Source of the DNA: Xiphophorus maculatus
Taxonomy: Eukaryota > Chordata > Actinopteri > Cyprinodontiformes > Poeciliidae
NCBI RefSeq assembly: GCF_002775205.1
Contig: NC_036456.1
Span: forward strand, 20,857,968 to 20,921,967
Reading direction: 5' to 3'
Length of the DNA stretch: 64,000 nt
Both the position numbers and the translations under genes were made by a program. Position 1 is the first letter of the stretch. Each line of letters opens with the position of its first letter. Shown here one piece after another: positions 59,032 through 64,000 of the stretch. Under the pieces are notes generated by a model. The model was not told the DNA's origin. It did no database searches and worked only from the letters and a program-made list of their open reading frames with translations.

Positions 59032-62000
59032 GGGTTACGAGGGAGGAGTGAAGCTTAAAACCTTCAGCTCCAAGGAGGAGCTGGTCCCACATTGGTCCCA
59101 CATTGGTCCCACACTGGTCCCACACTGGTCCCACACTGGTCCCACAAGGTTTTTGTTGAATGGTTGCCACAGGAGATGAAATAATTTCTCAAACATGCAT
59201 GAAATAATCAAAGCAACACTCCAGGTACATTTTGATGTTTTAGTCTCTCCCTGGTTTAACTCACCTGGATCCAATGATGATCATTAGAGGCCTAAGATGA
59301 ACTTTGACCTGCTGAAATGTTGTTGGTACCAGCAGGGAGGGAACCAGAACCTGCAGGATGCCGGGCCTCCAGGACCCATTTGGGCTCCACTGGTTTAAAT
59401 GGTTTCCCTCACTTTATATGCTCACTTGCTCATTCACACATGGAAAAGTTTGGGTAACGTAAAAATGTTTTAGTAACTTGTGAAGCAGTAATGACAGAAT
59501 AGTTAGAAATCGTTGCTCTTGTGATGAAATGTAGATGATTACCATGAGACAAGGTGGAAACGTCCTGCAGCCGTGAGAAGCAGCGATGCTGGAACAGATG
59601 ATGATTCTCCAATCAAACACAAAAGAAGAAAATGGTGAGTTTATTTTTACATGTTTGGTAATACACAATTATCACTGATGCTTTGTGTTTGTGATTTTGA
59701 TGTTATTTTTCTTAAAACACTTTTAATAGAAAAAACTTTCTCTCCCTGTGAAGATGTTTAGAGAATCTGTTCAGTTCTGTTCTGACTTGGTTCTGTTGCA
59801 TAATCTAGAGTTAGTTTATCACTTAGTCTGGTTTGGTTTTCTCATTCTCAGTTAATATTCCAACCTGGGATTAAAATGGGTGAACTAGTGTGAACCTTTA
59901 TACTGAGGTTGCTGTTGCATCCAAATTGTCCCTTTGTGGGACAATAGAAGCTGTTTCTATTTTATTCTGTTTTAAATCAGAATGAAAAACTAATTGAATT
60001 GTATTAATGCATAAAGTTATAACTTTACTTGCACACATGCTGCATTACCACCAGCACCAAGAATGTCTTATCCTGTACATCTCAACCACCATAGCTCTGC
60101 TCCATCACCATCGAGCTATCGACCATCGAGCCACCGTAGCTCTGCTCCATCACCATCAAGCTATCGACCATCGAGCCACCGTAGTTCTGCTCCATCACCA
60201 TCAAGCTATCGACCATCGAGCAACCATAGCTCTGCTCCATCACCATCGAGCAACCATAGCTCTGCTCCATCACCATCGAGCAACCATAGCTCTGCTCCAT
60301 CACCATCGAGCTATCGACCATCGAGCAACCATAGCTCTGCTCCATCACCATCGAGCAACCATAGCTCTGCTCCATCACCATCGAGCTATCGACCATCGAG
60401 CCACCGTAGTTCTGCTCCATCACCATCGAGCCACCGTAGTTCTGCTCCATCACCATCGAGCTATCGACCATTGAGCAACCATAGCTCTGCTCCATCACCA
60501 TCGAGCTATCGACCATTGAGCCACCGTAGTTCTGCTCCATCACCATCGAGCTATCGACCATTGAGCAACCATAGCTCTGCTCCATCACCATCGAGCTATC
60601 GACCATTGAGCAACCATAGCTCTGCTCCATCACCATCAAGCTATCGACCATCAAGCCACCATAGCTCTGCTCCATCACCATCAAGCTATCGACCTTCAAG
60701 CCACCGTAGTTCTGCTCCATCACCATCAAGCTATCGACCTTCAAGCCACTGTAGTTCTGCTCCATCACCATCAAGCTATCGACCTTCAAGCCACCGTAGT
60801 TCTGCTCCATCACCATCGAGCCACCACCCTTCTACACCATCTCCAGTGACGCAGCATAACGCTCCACCGTCTCCAGGAATCCTCCGTTGTTCTTCCCGTC
60901 TTCATCTCTGTAAGTTTTCTACGATGGTCATGTTTTAGAGTCATAATGTTGTTGTGGTTAAAATAATCATTGATAATATTCTTTTATTTCACAGCACTCC
61001 TCAAAAATATTTTAATAAACCAGGAAGTTATGATGGATCAGATTAAAATAATTTACAAAACAATCCAAGGATTAGAAACTCCGTCTGAAGATGAGTTCTT
61101 ACTTTCCTCTTTCCCTCTAAACGATCAACAATCTGTTGAAGAGATGGAAGCTGAACTTCATGACAACCCTGAACTTCACAAGCATCTGGTAAGCATGAGA
61201 ATAAAACTGGAGGGAATATATAGTAAATGTAGTGAGCCTGTTGACCTGCATGTAACACATAAAAAGGTCTATATTCATGTTTTAATCCAGGTTTGATGTT
61301 TTCTTAAAGCATCTCAACATAAACTCTCAGATTTATCCTCTGCACTGGAGCAGAAACACAATATGTGGAAAATACTAAATAATATTAGAATAAGCAGCAA
61401 CTAACATCCTGCATTTATTTGGAAACGTTTTTACTCTCACTTATCCTGACATGAACCTGCTCTCTTCACTAAATGGTTATAAATAACTTACATTCATGAT
61501 CTTATTTCAAGTTCAGGACATTCAGTATCAGTATTTTATTGACATAAATAAAAGCTCAGTGTAGGAATGAGTCCTGGCCTGAATATGGACCTAAAGAACA
61601 GCTACAGTAACTCAGACCTGAGAAAAAGTTCAGTTCTAAGATTTCTGTTTCTTTACTAATCACAGTCCAAGATTGTTGGACTAATAAATTGTTCCTTGAT
61701 ACATTAACACATGATTGAATATTGAAGAAATGTTGTTGTGCTTACAGATCACAGCTCTGGCTTTAAAGGGTGGAGGATCACTGACGGAGTGTGTTGGAAG
61801 GATTATGGCAGCGCTCTTCACACACTCACTCAGCAAGCAGATTAACTGGCGCGGTGTGAACGGGAAGATCGGATTCCAGCATCTTCAAATTAAAAAACTT
61901 GTGACTGGTGAGTTCAGGATTTCATCTCTTCTGTTCATACACTGCAGGTTTGGTTCAACTGGCCTCAGAAAGTACTAAAACATTTAGTGATGGTCCAGAC

Positions 62001-62216
62001 ATGAGATTTTCTACTGACAGTCACCAACAGCATGTTTACACCTGCAGCACAGATTATTTTATTACAAACAAAAACAGAGTCAGAGAGTTTGACGTTTTCC
62101 ACAATGCAGAGCTTTCAGTTTTCACTGGAGTCCAGAGTTACTTTAGTACCGTTTGTAATCTAAGCCTCTTCTTATGTGATTGGACCTTCCTGGTTCTGGA
62201 GTCATGGGGTGTGTAA
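58157..62216 (+). CDS. DUF4806-domain protein
   Basis: Exons read are 58157-58282, 59535-59634, about 60055-60913, 60995-61188, 61748-61907 and 61948-62216. The first carries VAAVKWVEERSMWPSAA, like the N-terminal segment of DUF4806 proteins. The second has NDYHETRWKRPA and a basic KHKRRK, a possible nuclear signal. The third is a Ser/Pro-rich repeat exon. The fourth and fifth form the domain: LLKNILINQEVM, FPLNDQQSVEEMEAEL, then GGSLTECVGRIMAALF and the hallmark INWRGVNGKIGFQHL. Phases agree from the third exon to the stop at 62216, and AATAAA follows at 62315. The link from the second to the third exon does not fit in frame as read, so an exon is missing, the boundary is wrong, or the copy is damaged. 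The true start was not found. The biochemical role of the family is not established to my knowledge. Confidence 0.68.
58993..59150. repeat. GT tract and 11-bp repeat
   Basis: A GT run lies at 58994-59026, then about six copies of TGGTCCCACA(C/T) at 59083-59150. Both are in an intron of the DUF4806 gene. Confidence 0.88.
59256..59397. mobile_element. partial MITE-like repeat
   Basis: It is an inverted match to 12317-12530: GATGATCATTAGAGGCCTAA, GTTGGTACCAGCAGGGAGGG, CCTGCAGGATGCCGGGCCTC and GACCCATTTGGGCTCCACTG are shared. One end is missing or decayed. It lies in an intron of the DUF4806 gene. Confidence 0.7.
60092..60830 (+). repeat. coding 45/30-bp minisatellite
   Basis: Long units of 45 bases encode SSAPSPSSYRPSSHR-type blocks and short units of 30 bases encode SSAPSPSSNH. 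Both lengths are multiples of three. The frame is open from about 60054 through the array and runs into the phase-1 donor CTCT|GTAAGT at 60913, which joins the DUF4806 exon in frame, so this array is most likely translated. The long minus-strand frame across it is a shadow. Confidence 0.85.
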
Positions 62217-62314
62217 GGTGTTAAAAGGTTGTGTGTGAGGAGTCCAGTTGTCTACATGTAACAAACGAAGCCAACGCTTTTCCTGTGCAGATCTGTTTAT
62301 GCTTCTGATTTGTC

Positions 62315-62320
62315 AATAAA
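62315..62320 (+). terminator. polyadenylation signal
   Basis: AATAAA lies about 100 bases past the DUF4806-gene stop codon. This supports the gene ending here. Confidence 0.55.
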
Positions 62321-62834
62321 AATGTAAAGGCCAAATCTTCTCAGTAAATTGTAGCTTTCAGTTTTAATATTTAACATTAATTGTTACATATAAATGTTTA
62401 ACAATTTATATTTAACAATTTCACATTTATTGCATCCATGAGCGCCATGTCAGCCTCCATCTTTTTAAGACTTCTGGACCTGTGGTACCAGAACAATGCC
62501 TCCTTAATATATAAAGAATTATTATACAATATTGGGACGGAAACATTTTGGAATATTTTCATGTAGATAAAAACATAATCTGCTACAATAGCAGATAATA
62601 AACACTACAGTCTTCGTAGTTTTGGTTGGATGCTGGAGCTGCTTTGATGTAAAGATAATCCAGTTTTCAGTTTATGTTGGTATTTTTAATAAAAACTATT
62701 TTGTTCAATAAGCTGCATCTCATTTTCAGTTGTCTATTTTTCTTGTTTTCAGACAATGTTGAAATTGGTTAACTATCACATTCCTACTCTTGAAGGGCGC
62801 CCCCTGGAGGCAGGGTCATTCATGACAACAGCAT
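62321..62834. other. intergenic sequence
   Basis: AT-rich, no gene. A CTCF-like reverse core, GGGCGCCCCCTGGAGGCAG, is present at about 62797-62815, just before the hexanucleotide array. Confidence 0.45.
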
Positions 62835-63231
62835 GGTTCTGGTTCTAGTTCTGGTTCTGGTTCTGGATCTGGATCTGGATCTGGTTCTGGATCTGGATCT
62901 GGTTCTGGTTCTAGTTCTGGATCTGGTTCTGGATCTGGTTCTGGTTCTGGTTCTGGATCTGGTTCTGGATCTGGTTCTGGTTCTAGTTCTGGTTCTGGAT
63001 CTGGATCTGGTTCTAGATCTGGTTCTGGTTCTGGATCTGGTTCTGGATCTGGTTCTGGTTCTGGATCTGGTTCTGGATCTGGTTCTGGTTCTGGTTCTGG
63101 ATCTGGTTCTGGTTCTGGTTCTAGTTCTGGATCTGCTTCTGGATCTGGTTCTGGTTCTGGTTCTGGATCTGGTTCTGGTTCTGGTTCTAGTTCTGGTTCT
63201 GGTTCTGGTTCTGGATCTGGTTCTGGTTCTG
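62835..63231. repeat. hexanucleotide array
   Basis: About 66 copies of TCTGGT or TCTGGA in irregular order. The resulting 145- to 166-codon frames (Val-Leu/Asp-Leu on plus, Arg-Thr/Arg-Ser on minus) are artefacts. Confidence 0.96.
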
Positions 63232-64000
63232 GTCTGCACCCCCAGAACCAGAACCAAACGAGCAGAAGCAGCGTTCAGCTCCTACAAATCTGGAACAAAC
63301 TTCCAGAAAACTGAAAAACAGCCAAAACACTGATTTTTAAAAATGTAGCTATAAAAGCTGTTGTTTAGATTTAGATAAAAAATGAAACATTTGATGGCAC
63401 TCATCACAATCCAGTGTTTTCTTTATAATGTTTTCATCTCCTGTCATCTTGGACGCCACCTAGAGGCTGGAATGTGCTACACATTTAAACTTTGATCAAA
63501 AATAAGAAGAACTGCCAGAAAAAAACGACTGAATTAAAGTTGATATTGAAAAAGTTCCACCAACGACAGGAAATGATTGTTAAATTAGTGAAATCAAAGT
63601 TTATTTAAATAACACATTAATATATAATATTAACTTCAGGCGACCAAATCGATTCAGATCAATCACAGGTAGATTAATGATGGAACAGAAAATAAAATTA
63701 AGTCTAGTAAAAAGAAAAAAATAAGACAATTATAAAGTTGGTGGAAATAAAAACTAAGATTAATAAAAACTGAGACACTTAATTTCAGCTCTGAGTCCTT
63801 AAGAACTGGAATGAATAAATTACTAATATGAGCCTTTCGTATTTCTTTATTCCTTTATTTGTTTATTTCCATCCATATCTCACCCACTGGTTCCCAGTGG
63901 GACTGGGAGGGGTCTTGTTGACCCAGGGGTCACCGAGCGACAGACGGGGTCACCCTGGTCGCCAGGCCATCGCAGTTATTTATTTATGTAGTATTATTTT
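63232..64000. other. AT-rich gene-free end of window
   Basis: No exon or transposon with clear ends was found. A CACTGGTTCCCAGTGGGACT inverted motif lies at about 63885. Confidence 0.45.

Noticed and set aside
60082-60816. 244-codon minus-strand frame MVMEQNYGG-type
   Set aside because: It is the shadow of the plus-strand Ser/Pro repeat exon, whose frame is supported by the splice phase into the DUF4806 domain.
62820-63333. Arg-Thr/Arg-Ser and Val-Leu/Asp-Leu frames that resemble RS proteins
   Set aside because: They are translations of the TCTGG(T/A) hexanucleotide array and lack any exon context.

Overview
The window looks like teleost nuclear DNA. The evidence is intron-rich vertebrate genes with GT-AG introns and phase-1 immunoglobulin exons, a fish-type Tc1 transposon, tRNA-derived SINEs, hAT and MITE elements, and a very heavy load of minisatellites and CA/AAT microsatellites. 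I cannot name the species. Most of the 64 kb is non-coding, and most long open frames are translations of tandem repeats.

Layout. 1-17.8 kb: no recognisable protein gene. It holds many short tandem arrays, a reverse-oriented SINE (14.46-14.6 kb), a decayed Tc1 copy in two pieces (15.3-15.9 and 16.6-16.8 kb) and a GC-rich promoter-like island at 11.3-12.1 kb. 17.8-25.1 kb, minus strand: a four-exon GPCR of the cysteinyl-leukotriene receptor type, with a phase-compatible candidate first exon in a second CpG/CRE island at 30.2 kb. Its introns hold a long inverted repeat, a MITE carrying a 33-bp array and a hAT-like element carrying an 18-bp array. 35.2-54.2 kb: an immune-receptor cluster. It contains a two-Ig Fc-receptor-like gene on the minus strand whose tail, rebuilt from short exons, carries ITIM-type tyrosines. 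Next to it, head to head, is a V-set membrane protein on the plus strand (42.1-44.6 kb), and further on a paralogous V-set membrane protein on the minus strand (52.4-54.2 kb). The two V-set genes are separated by a transposon pile-up (46.4-52.3 kb): a SINE with a 12-bp target duplication, a second repeat, a nearly intact Tc1 element with a 2-nt frameshift, and a hAT inside a hAT with a LINE tail inside that. 58.2-62.2 kb, plus strand: a DUF4806-domain gene with a Ser/Pro-rich exon made of an in-frame 45/30-bp minisatellite. The last 1.8 kb is a hexanucleotide array and AT-rich sequence.

How the genes may work together (inference). An inhibitory FcR-like receptor and two B7/butyrophilin-like V-set proteins lie within 19 kb, with the leukotriene-type receptor about 10 kb away across the gap between 25.1 and 35.2 kb. 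This points to a leukocyte-expressed neighbourhood. A perfect ISRE lies 58 bases before the plus-strand V-set start codon, ETS/PU.1- and RUNX-like sites lie before the FcR-like gene, and good CTCF-like motifs lie between them. All exon models come from reading splice signals and phases by eye; there is no transcript support.
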